From the NCBI RefSeq assembly GCF_944321625.1, contig NZ_CALUMA010000085.1:1-64000 (forward strand): a stretch of DNA of 64,000 nucleotides. The letters run 5' to 3'. Under the pieces are notes generated by a model, which saw only the letters and a program-made list of their open reading frames with translations, was not told the DNA's origin and made no database searches. The position numbers were made by a program, and so were the translations under genes. This document shows positions 33,709-41,949 of this stretch, in pieces (position 1 is the first letter of the stretch; every line of letters begins with the position of its first letter). This DNA comes from an uncultured Slackia sp. GTDB taxonomy: Bacteria; Actinomycetota; Coriobacteriia; Coriobacteriales; Eggerthellaceae.

Positions 33709-34788
33709 CTACAGCTGCTTGCGCACGGGAAACGTGACGTGCACGCTGTCATGCGAAATCCGAATAGAAGGCTCGATATCCTGCTCGAGGAAATACCGGT
33801 CGGCAAGTTCGCGCCACGCCCTCAGAAGGCCACGCGAGAAATCGTCCACATCCTCAGAGGCGACCTTCAGGCCGCGATAGTCACGCCCCGCATTCTGCTT
33901 CGTCTGACGGCGCGGAGCGTCGCCCTCACGTCGACGGTCCAGCATCTCGAGGAACGGCGGTAGCGGTTTCACCTGCCCCTGAAGTATGCGATGAGCGCTG
34001 CGAGAAGACATTTCAAGCCCCATCTTCGAAGCGATGGCCGCGAATTCAAGGGAATCGGACGCAAGGGCAAGTCGCTTGACAACGGGAATCAGCGCAGGGT
34101 CAGACCCATAAGACGAATGCTGCGAGGAACGTGCGAATGCAAGCAGGGTTGCTGCTATTTCCACAGGGCTGCCGAAATACACGGTGCATGAATGTCTGTT
34201 CGCAAGCGCGAATTCGGCGGTAGTTCGTGCGATATTGTGGGGACTCGGCCCCACAGACCACGTGCCGTCGGCGCACTTCACAAGATCCGGAAGCGTGCTT
34301 TGGTCGCGCCGTTCAGTAATCTTGGAGGTATCGAACTCGATAACGAACGAACTGCCTTTGCCTGAATCCGAAGCAGCGATAAAGGCGTCCTCGGCGTTGG
34401 CCTTGATCGAATACAGCGCCATGCCCCTGCCATGCACGCCCCAATCGTCCATGGTCATCGAGTCAAGCTTGGATGTGACGCGAGGCTCGAACACAGCTTC
34501 ATGAAGGTAGCCAGGGATGCCGTCCCCGTCATCCAGCATCGTGAAACGACGGATATCGCCCGATTTGGACACGGCGAAGAAGATAGAGCGCGCATGGGCG
34601 TCGCGGGCGTTGCGGAGCATCTCGATTGCAGCATCTTCGACGCAACGAATATCCTGCTTAGCCTGGCGCCTCTCCGCCTCGGATACCCTGAGACGGACAA
34701 AGCCGTCCCCGAGGTCGCTCTCAACCCGAAGACGGCTCTCATGCGTAGCCTGATCTATGAATTGCGAAAGACTCGATACATCAGCCAC
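33709..34788 (-). CDS. MutL-like GHKL-superfamily ATPase of unknown function
   Basis: 359 residues, function unknown. The N-terminal half has a GHKL ATP-binding fold: N box DAAIEMLRNARDA (52-64), DDGDGIP (86-92), TSKL (105-108) and GVHGRGMALYSI (117-128). The last two resemble the ATSKI and GFRGEALASI motifs of MutL, so a MutL-related ATPase module is suggested. The C-terminal half (about 200-359) resembles nothing I know and has no MutL endonuclease motif. It lies between spoVS and rny, where Bacillus has ymdB. It is intact, with conserved ATPase residues. It may act in DNA repair or RNA turnover like its neighbours; this is inference. Confidence 0.8.
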   Translation of the reverse strand: MADVSSLSQFIDQATHESRLRVESDLGDGFVRLRVSEAERRQAKQDIRCVEDAAIEMLRNARDAHARSIFFAVSKSGDIRRFTMLDDGDGIPGYLHEAVFEPRVTSKLDSMTMDDWGVHGRGMALYSIKANAEDAFIAASDSGKGSSFVIEFDTSKITERRDQSTLPDLVKCADGTWSVGPSPHNIARTTAEFALANRHSCTVYFGSPVEIAATLLAFARSSQHSSYGSDPALIPVVKRLALASDSLEFAAIASKMGLEMSSRSAHRILQGQVKPLPPFLEMLDRRREGDAPRRQTKQNAGRDYRGLKVASEDVDDFSRGLLRAWRELADRYFLEQDIEPSIRISHDSVHVTFPVRKQL

Positions 34789-34889
34789 AGCTCAACTCCA
34801 AGTAGAAGACGTTCTCAGGAATGAAGGCTACAAATAAAGGCCATGCGCAGAAGCCATTCAAACCATGCGGAATCGGAACGAAACAGCGA

Positions 34890-34989
34890 AACGCGCCCTC
34901 GTGCCGGAGATTCGTGGGGTTTCGCTGGCGTAGCGTACGTTGTACGTGAGCCTGCGAAAGCACGCGAAGATTCGGTGCGAGGGCGCGTT
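34890..34989. repeat. 100-bp imperfect palindrome between rny and the GHKL ATPase gene
   Basis: Outer arms AACGCGCCCTCG (34890-34901) and CGAGGGCGCGTT (34978-34989) are perfect. Inner arms TTTCGC (34920-34925) and GCGAAA (34954-34959), and the apex CGTACGTTGTACG (34934-34946), share the same centre. RNA from either strand would form one long hairpin. No open frame or U-run. Confidence 0.75.
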
Positions 34990-35013
34990 GCAGCGTCGCA
35001 GCGCCTCATCGAG

Positions 35014-35044
35014 TAGTTACGACGGCCGTAGGCCGCCATAACTA
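35014..35044. repeat. Hairpin overlapping the rny stop codon
   Basis: Arms TAGTTACGACGGCC and GGCCGCCATAACTA pair over 14 bp with two mismatches and a 3-nt loop. It includes the rny stop codon. No U-run follows; it may act with the larger palindrome downstream. Confidence 0.55.
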
Positions 35045-36583
35045 TTTAGCGTAGTCGACGGCGCGGCTCTCGCGGATGACGACGACCTTGACCTGGCCGG
35101 GATACTGCATCTCGTCCTCGATCTGCTTCGCGATGTCGTGAGCGAGCACTACGGCGGCAGCCTCGTCCACCAGCTCGGGGACCACCATGACGCGGACCTC
35201 ACGGCCAGCCTGCATGGCATAGGTGCGCTCAACGCCCTTGTGAGCGTTCGCGATCTCCTCGAACTTCTCGAGGCGCTTCACATAGCTCTCGAGGCTTTCC
35301 TTACGAGCGCCGGGACGGGCGGCAGAGACGGCGTCAGCGGCCTGAACCAGCACGTCGAGCACGCTGTTAGGCTCAACATCGGCATGATGCGCCTCGATGG
35401 CGTGAACGATCTCGGGCTTCTCGCCGAAACGACGGGCGAGATCGGCGCCGATGACGGCATGGGGGCCCTCGACCTCATGGTCAACGGCCTTGCCAAGGTC
35501 GTGAAGAAGGCCGGCGCGCTTCGCAGGAACAGGATCAAGACCCAGCTCGGAAGCCATGACGCCGCACAGGTATGCGACCTCGAGGGAGTGGTTCAGCACG
35601 TTCTGACCGAAGGAGGTGCGGAAGCGCAGGCGTCCAAGGGTGCGGACCAGCTCGGGATGCAGGTCATGAATCCCCACATCAAACGTGGCCTGCTCGCCTG
35701 CCTCCTGGACCTGCTGGTTGACCAGCTTCTCGGCCTTGGCGTACATCTCCTCGATGCGAGCGGGATGAATACGGCCGTCAGCGATGAGGTTTTCCATCGT
35801 GACGCGGCCAATCTCGCGGCGCACGGGATCGAAACAGGAGATGGTGACGCACTCAGGGGTGTCGTCAATCAGAAGATTGACGCCCGTGAGTTGCTCGAAG
35901 GAACGAATGTTGCGACCCTCGCGACCGATGATGCGGCCCTTGAGGTCGTCGGAGGGAATATGGATGGTCTTGACGGTGGTCTCGGCCGCGTGATCGGCGG
36001 CGACGCGCTGGATGGCAAGGCTCAGAATCTCACGCGACTTCTTGTCCGCCTCGGCGCGGGTGCGCTGCTCGGCCTCACGAATGATTGCGGCGCTTTCGTG
36101 CGTGACCTCATCCTTAAGGGTGTCGAGGAGCTCCTTCTTGGCCTCTTCGGGGGTCATGCCGGCAACGTGCTCCAGACGAGCATTCACCTCCTGCATGGCC
36201 TCCTTCAGGTCGCGTTCGCGACGCTCGACCTGGCCTTGCATGGAGGAAAGCTGGTGCTCGCGCGCATCGAGGCTCTCGACGCGGCGGTCAAGCGACTCCT
36301 CGCGCTGGTTAAGGCGATTCTCGGCGGCGCGAACTTCGCGCATACGCTCCTTGTTCTCAGCCTGGGCCTCCTGCTTCATCTTGAAGACCTCGTCCTTGGC
36401 CTCGACGATCGCCTCGCGGCGCATCGTCTCAGCCTGACGCTCGGCGTCGGACACGAGCTGACGAGCCTCCTCAGCGGCGCGCTTGGTGGACGAATTTGCA
36501 AGGTAGCGGGTGATTACGAAACCGACGGCAACGCCGACGATGATACATACAACGCCGACGATGACAGGAAGCAAATCTGGCAT
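35042..36583 (-). CDS. rny: Ribonuclease Y
   Basis: Membrane-tethered endoribonuclease that starts mRNA decay. 513 residues from the ATG at 36583 with AGGGGAGG upstream; the frame is open further but without similarity. A membrane anchor at about 5-25 ([20 protein letters not shown]) is followed by a long coiled coil (about 30-200), a KH domain ([20 protein letters not shown]) and an HD domain ([27 protein letters not shown]). The window also encodes PNPase and RNase J, completing a Gram-positive degradosome set. Confidence 0.97.
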   Translation of the reverse strand: MPDLLPVIVGVVCIIVGVAVGFVITRYLANSSTKRAAEEARQLVSDAERQAETMRREAIVEAKDEVFKMKQEAQAENKERMREVRAAENRLNQREESLDRRVESLDAREHQLSSMQGQVERRERDLKEAMQEVNARLEHVAGMTPEEAKKELLDTLKDEVTHESAAIIREAEQRTRAEADKKSREILSLAIQRVAADHAAETTVKTIHIPSDDLKGRIIGREGRNIRSFEQLTGVNLLIDDTPECVTISCFDPVRREIGRVTMENLIADGRIHPARIEEMYAKAEKLVNQQVQEAGEQATFDVGIHDLHPELVRTLGRLRFRTSFGQNVLNHSLEVAYLCGVMASELGLDPVPAKRAGLLHDLGKAVDHEVEGPHAVIGADLARRFGEKPEIVHAIEAHHADVEPNSVLDVLVQAADAVSAARPGARKESLESYVKRLEKFEEIANAHKGVERTYAMQAGREVRVMVVPELVDEAAAVVLAHDIAKQIEDEMQYPGQVKVVVIRESRAVDYAK

Positions 36584-36632
36584 CGGCCTCCCCTTTCTTT
36601 CATCTAAATCAAACGGTCTAGGTGTACCGGAA

Positions 36633-36664
36633 ATAAAAAATGCCGGGCATAGAACACCTGGCAT
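36633..36664 (-). terminator. Intrinsic terminator between recX and rny
   Basis: On the minus strand ATGCCAGG and CCCGGCAT pair (one mismatch) around a 9-nt loop, followed by TTTTTTATT. It lies about 130 nt past recX and 50 nt before the rny start. Confidence 0.7.
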
Positions 36665-36793
36665 GAGCGAAGCGCACGAAAGACAAGCATGCGATATGCG
36701 ATTGTTTATCGAAAAGCACCAAATACATTCGGCGCGAATACACTCAAGCTTGATTATGATACACCGACTTGCGGCGAATGGCACCGCCGTTCG

Positions 36794-37342
36794 TTAAAAA
36801 TACTCAGAGTGCTCGGCTACTTCCTCGGCATAGAGACGCGCGGCATCGTAAGCGACCTGCTGGCTATACCCTTTGCCCACAAGGCGGCGAAACGCCGCCC
36901 CGCGCACGTCTTTGGCTCGCGGGGGCTTGCGGCGCAAAAGCCCCAAAGCCCGCTCAAGCTCTGAAGGCGTATCCTCATGGAAGAAATCTTCAGGCCATCC
37001 AGGTACCATCGTCGCGTCGATGCCTGCGCGTTCGAGCTCAGAGACGATGCCCGACTTGCCCCTACCCTGCGAGATGCGCGAGCGAATGAGGACGCCCGCA
37101 TACCGCATGTCATCCACCAGGCCGCAGGCAACGGCACGGCGCACCGCGGCGTCGGCGTCTTGCGCCGTGAATCCGTCGCGAGCGAGCCGCGCACGCAGTT
37201 CGCTCTCGCACCGTTTGCGCACGCAGGCCAGACGCTGCACCTTCGCGAAGGCTTTCTGCTCGCCCTCCGGGATCTCACGCACCACCGGCTCAAGCTCGAC
37301 GGCGGCAAGCTTTGCGAGAAATTCTTCATCGATGACGGGCAT
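36794..37342 (-). CDS. recX: RecX-family regulator of RecA
   Basis: Small protein that modulates RecA filaments. 182 residues, mostly helical, with the repeat-type pattern of the family: RKRCESELRARLARDGFTAQ (a tandem three-helix unit), VDDMRYAGVLIRSRISQGRGK, and a last unit RRLVGKGYSQQVAYDAARL. GGAG precedes the ATG at 37342. It lies downstream of recA as in many bacteria. Confidence 0.9.
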   Translation of the reverse strand: MPVIDEEFLAKLAAVELEPVVREIPEGEQKAFAKVQRLACVRKRCESELRARLARDGFTAQDADAAVRRAVACGLVDDMRYAGVLIRSRISQGRGKSGIVSELERAGIDATMVPGWPEDFFHEDTPSELERALGLLRRKPPRAKDVRGAAFRRLVGKGYSQQVAYDAARLYAEEVAEHSEYF

Positions 37343-37439
37343 TACTGCTCCTTACCGCTATGTCGTTACGGCGCACGCGCAACAGAAGATCCCATACGAA
37401 GCACCCAGGGCGCACGGTAACGCACGGCAAATCGAAAGT

Positions 37440-37474
37440 GCCTCGCAACGGTTCGACCGAACGTATTGCGAGGC
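37440..37474. repeat. Hairpin between recA and recX
   Basis: Perfect 9-bp arms GCCTCGCAA and TTGCGAGGC enclose a 17-nt loop that itself contains TTCGACCGAA-type symmetry. No U-run follows. It may reduce recX expression relative to recA. Confidence 0.5.
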
Positions 37475-37539
37475 GCAAGAGAAACGCTTTACGCATCAGG
37501 CACAGTCGAGAATAGAACCGGCCCGATGCGGCAGCCGCA

Positions 37540-38559
37540 TTAGTTCTCGGACTGTTCAGGAGTGGCAACAGGGATATCGAAATGCTCGCGAACCTTTGCC
37601 TCAATCTCATCGCGCACATCGGGGTTGGTGCGCAGCATTTCCTTCGCGGCCTCGCGACCCTGCCCCAGGCGCTGTTCGCCATAGGTGTACCAGGCCCCGC
37701 TCTTCTTTACCACGCCGGCCTCAACGCCCATATCGACGATGCACCCTTCGCGAGAGATGCCCGTACCGTACATGAGGTCGAACTCGGCCTGGCGGAACGG
37801 AGGCGCAACCTTGTTCTTGACCACCTTCGCGCGAACGCGATTGCCTACGGGCTCGCCGCTCTTGCTCTTCAGCGTTTCGATGCGACGAATGTCGATGCGG
37901 ACGCTGGAGAAGAACTTGAGGGCACGGCCGCCCGTGGTGGTTTCGGGGCTGCCGAACATCACGCCGATCTTCTCGCGGAGCTGATTGATGAAGATGCAGG
38001 TGGTGTTGGATTTGGAAAGCGAGCCGGCGAGCTTGCGCAACGCCTGGGACATGAGGCGCGCCTGCAGACCGACGCTGCTATCGCCGATTTCGCCTTCGAT
38101 TTCCGCCTTAGGCACCAAAGCGGCCACCGAGTCGATGACGATGGCGTCAATGGCGTTGGAGCGAACGAGCATATCGCAGATCTCAAGCGCCTGTTCGCCC
38201 GTGTCGGGCTGAGAGATAAGCACCTCGTCGATATCGACGCCGAGGCGAGCGGCATAGGTGGGATCGAGCGCATGCTCGGCGTCAATGAACGCCACGATGC
38301 CGCCCAGCGCCTGAGCCTCCGCGAGAATCTGCAGGGCAAGCGTGGTCTTGCCGCTGGATTCAGGACCGTAGATTTCTACGATACGCCCGCGCGGCACTCC
38401 CCCGATACCCAAGGCGGCATCCAGCGGAAGAGCACCGGTGGGGATGACGCCCACCTCCAGGCTGTTGCCCTGGCCCAGCTTCATGATGGAGCCCTGACCG
38501 AACTTGCGCTCAATCTGTTCGGTGGTGAGCTCGAGAATCTTATCTTTATCTTGAGTCAT
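37540..38559 (-). CDS. recA: Recombinase RecA
   Basis: Strand-exchange ATPase and SOS co-protease that triggers LexA cleavage. 339 residues. P-loop GPESSGKT at 65-72, DAEHALDP, the L1/L2 DNA loops ([33 protein letters not shown]) and [13 protein letters not shown] are all present. AAGGAG precedes the ATG. A LexA box lies in its promoter. The tail is acidic (VATPEQSEN). recX follows. Confidence 0.99.
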   Translation of the reverse strand: MTQDKDKILELTTEQIERKFGQGSIMKLGQGNSLEVGVIPTGALPLDAALGIGGVPRGRIVEIYGPESSGKTTLALQILAEAQALGGIVAFIDAEHALDPTYAARLGVDIDEVLISQPDTGEQALEICDMLVRSNAIDAIVIDSVAALVPKAEIEGEIGDSSVGLQARLMSQALRKLAGSLSKSNTTCIFINQLREKIGVMFGSPETTTGGRALKFFSSVRIDIRRIETLKSKSGEPVGNRVRAKVVKNKVAPPFRQAEFDLMYGTGISREGCIVDMGVEAGVVKKSGAWYTYGEQRLGQGREAAKEMLRTNPDVRDEIEAKVREHFDIPVATPEQSEN

Positions 38560-38627
38560 ATACGCTCCTTGCAGCAGACGATGCGTTGCGATGCGACGGG
38601 ATTCCCCGCAAATCTTGCATAGCCCTA

Positions 38628-38655
38628 TTATTACGAACGGATGTTCTCATGTCAA
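38628..38655 (-). promoter_or_regulatory. recA promoter with LexA box
   Basis: Minus strand TTGACA (38650-38655), 16-bp spacer, TAATAA (38628-38633). The spacer contains AGAACATCCGTTCG (38634-38647), the LexA box with one mismatch to the consensus. So recA is SOS-inducible like lexA. Confidence 0.88.
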
Positions 38656-38847
38656 GAAATTATCGCCTGGCCGCCATGCCGGCATCAGCGACCATGCGGT
38701 TTTCTTGGCTGGCTTTATGAAACCATACAAACCTTGCCAAACCATTGCGGATTTCTGACCGAAACCTTGCCGAATTCTTGCCGAAAACCCCTCAAGCTCT
38801 CGAACGAATCTTGCGCAAATCCCCTTGGCGCCTCCAATGAAAGAAGG

Positions 38848-39996
38848 TTAGATTTTTTCGATTTCTTCCAGCATCACGCCAAGAGCCGCCTCGACGGTCT
38901 GACGACGAACGGCATCGCGGTCGCCGTCGAAATGGTGAAGCCGCGCGGAGGTTCCCAAATGCGAAGAAACGCCGATCCACACGGTTCCCACGGGTTTGCC
39001 GGGAACGGCACCGCCCGGCCCCGCGATGCCCGTGACCGACACGGCCACATCGACCGAAAGCTCCCTGCGGGCACCTGACGCCATCTGGCACGCCACTTCC
39101 TCGCTTACCGCGCCCTTGTCCTCAAGGGTCTGAGCGTCGACGCCAAGACGATCGCGCTTGACCTCGTTGGCATAGCTCACGATGCCGCCGGCAAGCGCCG
39201 CGGAAGCGCCGGGAACATCGGTAAGCGTGGCAGCGATAAGACCGCCCGTGCAGCTTTCCGCCGTGCCCAGAGTGACGCCCTTTGCGGATGCCTTCTGGAT
39301 GACGCGCTCTTCGACGGCCGACTCCTGGGCCTTCGCGGCAGCCTGCTCCGTGGCAGAGCCCTTACGCGGCTTGAACCCGATGAGATGGCGTGCCTTGGAA
39401 ATGTAATCGAGCATGGAGACGATGGTCAGCACGAGCGCGATTGCCATGATCAGCCAGCTCAGGGCATACAGAGCGCCATACGCCGATGAGGACCACTCCA
39501 AGATTACGGTGTTCTCCTTGACCACGAACAGCACGATGGCGATCATCTGGAACACGGTCTTGAACTTGCCGTACCACGACGCAGCGATGACCTCGCCCTT
39601 GTTGGCCGCCACCATGCGAACGCCCGAAACGATGAATTCGCGCGCGACGATGATCAGCACCACCCAGCTGGGAAGCGCTCGCAGTTCGACAAGCACCAAG
39701 AGCGCCGCTATGACCAGAATCTTATCGGCCAGCGGATCCATGAACTTGCCGAAGTCGGTCACCTCGTTGCGCTTGCGCGCGAGATAGCCGTCCAGCCAGT
39801 CGGTGCAGGAGATGATTACGAACACCGCGGCGGCGATCCAGCTTTTCCACTGGTCAAGCCAATCGTAGCCGATCCACTCGGGCCAGGGGCTGATGAGCAC
39901 GGCGACGAACACCGGCACCAGGCAGATGCGCACGAGCGTCACGATGTTCGCAGGAGTGAGAATGGCGTCAGAGCCTTTGGGGCGGGAATCAGTCAT
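38848..39996 (-). CDS. Fused phosphatidylglycerophosphate synthase (PgsA) and CinA C-terminal amidase domain
   Basis: One 382-residue frame joins two proteins usually encoded by separate neighbouring genes. Residues about 10-220 are PgsA, a membrane enzyme making phosphatidylglycerophosphate from CDP-diacylglycerol and glycerol-3-phosphate; its CDP-alcohol motif is complete (D66, D69, G70, A73, R74, G83, D87, D91). A linker rich in alanine and charged residues follows. Residues about 240-382 are the CinA C-terminal (PncC) domain, which deamidates nicotinamide mononucleotide: LGTAESCTGGLIAATLTDVPG and SVTGIAGPGG. The ATG at 39996 overlaps the rimO end by 8 bp. No stop or frameshift is seen at the junction. 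recA is 290 bp downstream. Confidence 0.93.
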   Translation of the reverse strand: MTDSRPKGSDAILTPANIVTLVRICLVPVFVAVLISPWPEWIGYDWLDQWKSWIAAAVFVIISCTDWLDGYLARKRNEVTDFGKFMDPLADKILVIAALLVLVELRALPSWVVLIIVAREFIVSGVRMVAANKGEVIAASWYGKFKTVFQMIAIVLFVVKENTVILEWSSSAYGALYALSWLIMAIALVLTIVSMLDYISKARHLIGFKPRKGSATEQAAAKAQESAVEERVIQKASAKGVTLGTAESCTGGLIAATLTDVPGASAALAGGIVSYANEVKRDRLGVDAQTLEDKGAVSEEVACQMASGARRELSVDVAVSVTGIAGPGGAVPGKPVGTVWIGVSSHLGTSARLHHFDGDRDAVRRQTVEAALGVMLEEIEKI

Positions 39997-41326
39997 AGAT
40001 GATATCGCCTTCCATCTCATACACGAGGGTGTCGGTAATCTTCACGCGCACGATGTCGCCCGGCTCTCCTTCCTCGAGGTAGACCACGCCGTCCACCTCG
40101 GGGGCCTGACACATGGCGCGGCCATACAGCTGGCCGTCCTCTTCGCGGCCAAGCACAAGCACGTCCATTTCCTGCCCGATCCGCTGGGACACATGCGCCT
40201 CGCCAATGGAGTCGGCAAGGTCGCGCACCTCTTGGGCGCGGGCGATCTTGACGTCCTCGTCCACCTGGTCGGGAAGCGTGGCGGCACGGGTCCCCTCTTC
40301 GGCCGAATAAGGGAACACGCCGGCGTAGTCGAACTCGGCCTCTTCGAGGAACGAGATCAGCTCTTCGAAATCCTCGTCGGTCTCGCCCGGGAAGCCGGCG
40401 ATGAGCGTGGTGCGCAACGTGATGCCCGGCACGCGCTCGCGCATGCGGGCAACCAGGTCAAGATGCTTCTGGGCATCGCCCCTGCGATTCATGGAACGCA
40501 GAATCTTCTTGGAGGCATGCTGCAGGGGCACATCAAGGTAGGAGCAGATGTTGGGACGGGCGGCTATGACATCAAGCAGCTCGTCGGTCACGCCCTGCGG
40601 CTCTATATACATAAGCCTGAACCACGTATCGGAAAATTCATCGGCAAGGCGGTCAAGCAGATGGGCGGTGGTGTCGGCATCATCGAAGTCCTCCCCCCAC
40701 CTGCCGGTATCCTGGGCGATAAGCGTGATCTCGCGCACGCCCGCCGCCACGCGCTCGGCCACCGCCGCCCTCACGTCCTCATAAGGGAAGCTGTGATAGG
40801 CGCCGCGGATGTAGGGAATGGCGCAGAACGAGCAGAATCGGTCGCACCCGTCGCTTATCTTCACGTACGAGGCGGGGCTTGCAGCGTACGGCGATACGGC
40901 CCTGGTCGCCGAAGATGCCCCCTTGAAGCCAAGCAGTTCGCGCAAGACGTCTGCGATATCGTCCTCTTTGGAGCAGGGCACGAACGCGCTGGCCTCGGCC
41001 AACTCTCCTTCGAGGTCAGTTCCGTAGCGAGCCGGCATGCAACCCGCGACAACGAGCTTCGCACGCCCGCTCTCAAAGTTCTCGAGCCCGCAGATGTCGA
41101 AGATGCATTCGATGCTTTCCTCGGTCGCAGCCTGGATGAACGAGCAGGTATTCACCACCACGGCATCAGCAGCCCCAGGATCGTCGACCACGGAGAATCC
41201 TGCCGCCGTAACGCGCTTGGTCATCTCAGCGGTGTCGACTTCGTTCTTGGCGCACCCAAGCGTCACAAAGCACACCGAGGGTGCCGAAGACACGCAATGG
41301 GCTGTGGTTACGTCGATATTGCTCAC
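39989..41326 (-). CDS. rimO: Ribosomal protein S12 methylthiotransferase RimO
   Basis: Radical-SAM enzyme that methylthiolates an aspartate of ribosomal protein S12; paralogue of MiaB, also in this window. 445 residues from a GTG at 41326. VTLGCAKNEVDTAEM, VVNTCSFIQAATEES and VVAGCMPARY carry the auxiliary-cluster cysteines; the radical-SAM site is CDRFCSFCAIPYIRG. RimO-type LGCAKN and the C-terminal TRAM domain ending VKITDTLVYEMEGD separate it from MiaB. The pgsA-cinA fusion overlaps its end. Confidence 0.95.
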   Translation of the reverse strand: MSNIDVTTAHCVSSAPSVCFVTLGCAKNEVDTAEMTKRVTAAGFSVVDDPGAADAVVVNTCSFIQAATEESIECIFDICGLENFESGRAKLVVAGCMPARYGTDLEGELAEASAFVPCSKEDDIADVLRELLGFKGASSATRAVSPYAASPASYVKISDGCDRFCSFCAIPYIRGAYHSFPYEDVRAAVAERVAAGVREITLIAQDTGRWGEDFDDADTTAHLLDRLADEFSDTWFRLMYIEPQGVTDELLDVIAARPNICSYLDVPLQHASKKILRSMNRRGDAQKHLDLVARMRERVPGITLRTTLIAGFPGETDEDFEELISFLEEAEFDYAGVFPYSAEEGTRAATLPDQVDEDVKIARAQEVRDLADSIGEAHVSQRIGQEMDVLVLGREEDGQLYGRAMCQAPEVDGVVYLEEGEPGDIVRVKITDTLVYEMEGDIIYD

Positions 41327-41345
41327 GAATGCATCATCCTCATCA

Positions 41346-41399
41346 GAATAAAAGCGCCCGCAGGCGCAGCAAGGCGCATCCCCAACAAAGGGATGCGCC
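41346..41399 (-). terminator. Tandem terminator hairpins after the YajQ-family gene
   Basis: On the minus strand GGCGCATCCC and GGGATGCGCC (10-bp stem) come first, then GCGCC-TGCG-GGCGC followed by TTTTATT, a proper intrinsic terminator. Confidence 0.85.
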
Positions 41400-41413
41400 C
41401 AAAACGATTGAAC

Positions 41414-41911
41414 CTAGCGATAGTTGACGTACTGAAGCGGCTGGCCGTAATCCTTGCTCTTGAGGAAGGCGATAACGTCCTGGAGCGCGTCCTTGGAAGC
41501 GGAGCTCACGCGAAGCTTGTCGCCCTCGATGGTGACCTTCACCTTGAGCTTCTGGGCCTTGATGTCCTTGTTGATGGCCGATGCGGTTTCTTTGTCGATG
41601 CCCTCGATGATGTCCGCCACCTGGCGAACGCTCTGGCCGGCGGCGGGGACAGGGTCGCCCCACTTCACGGATGCCAGGTCAATGCCGCGGCGGATGAGCT
41701 TGCTCGACATTACGTCGATGACCTGCTTGGCAACGAAGTCGCTGGGAGCACTCACCGTGATCTTGCGCGAGCCCTTGTCGAACGAGACCTCGGCACCGGA
41801 ATCCTTGAGGTCGTAGCGCTGTGCGAGCTCGCGCTTGGTCTGCTGGAATGCGTTATCGAGCTCCTGCATGTCAACCGTGGACACGACGTCGAAGCTGGAA
41901 TCTTTAGCCAT
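41414..41911 (-). CDS. yajQ: YajQ-family nucleotide-binding protein
   Basis: 165-residue protein of the YajQ family; some members bind cyclic-di-GMP or other nucleotides and RNA. It begins DSSFDVVSTVDMQELDNAF and has RYDLKDSGAEVSFD and QVIDVMSSKLIRRGI, which are diagnostic. AAAGGGAAACCC precedes the ATG. It lies between rodZ and rimO on the same strand, ending in a tandem terminator. Its role in this organism is unknown. Confidence 0.94.
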   Translation of the reverse strand: MAKDSSFDVVSTVDMQELDNAFQQTKRELAQRYDLKDSGAEVSFDKGSRKITVSAPSDFVAKQVIDVMSSKLIRRGIDLASVKWGDPVPAAGQSVRQVADIIEGIDKETASAINKDIKAQKLKVKVTIEGDKLRVSSASKDALQDVIAFLKSKDYGQPLQYVNYR

Positions 41912-41949
41912 GGGTTTCCCTTTCTGTCCAAAATGATGTCGGTCGGAAG

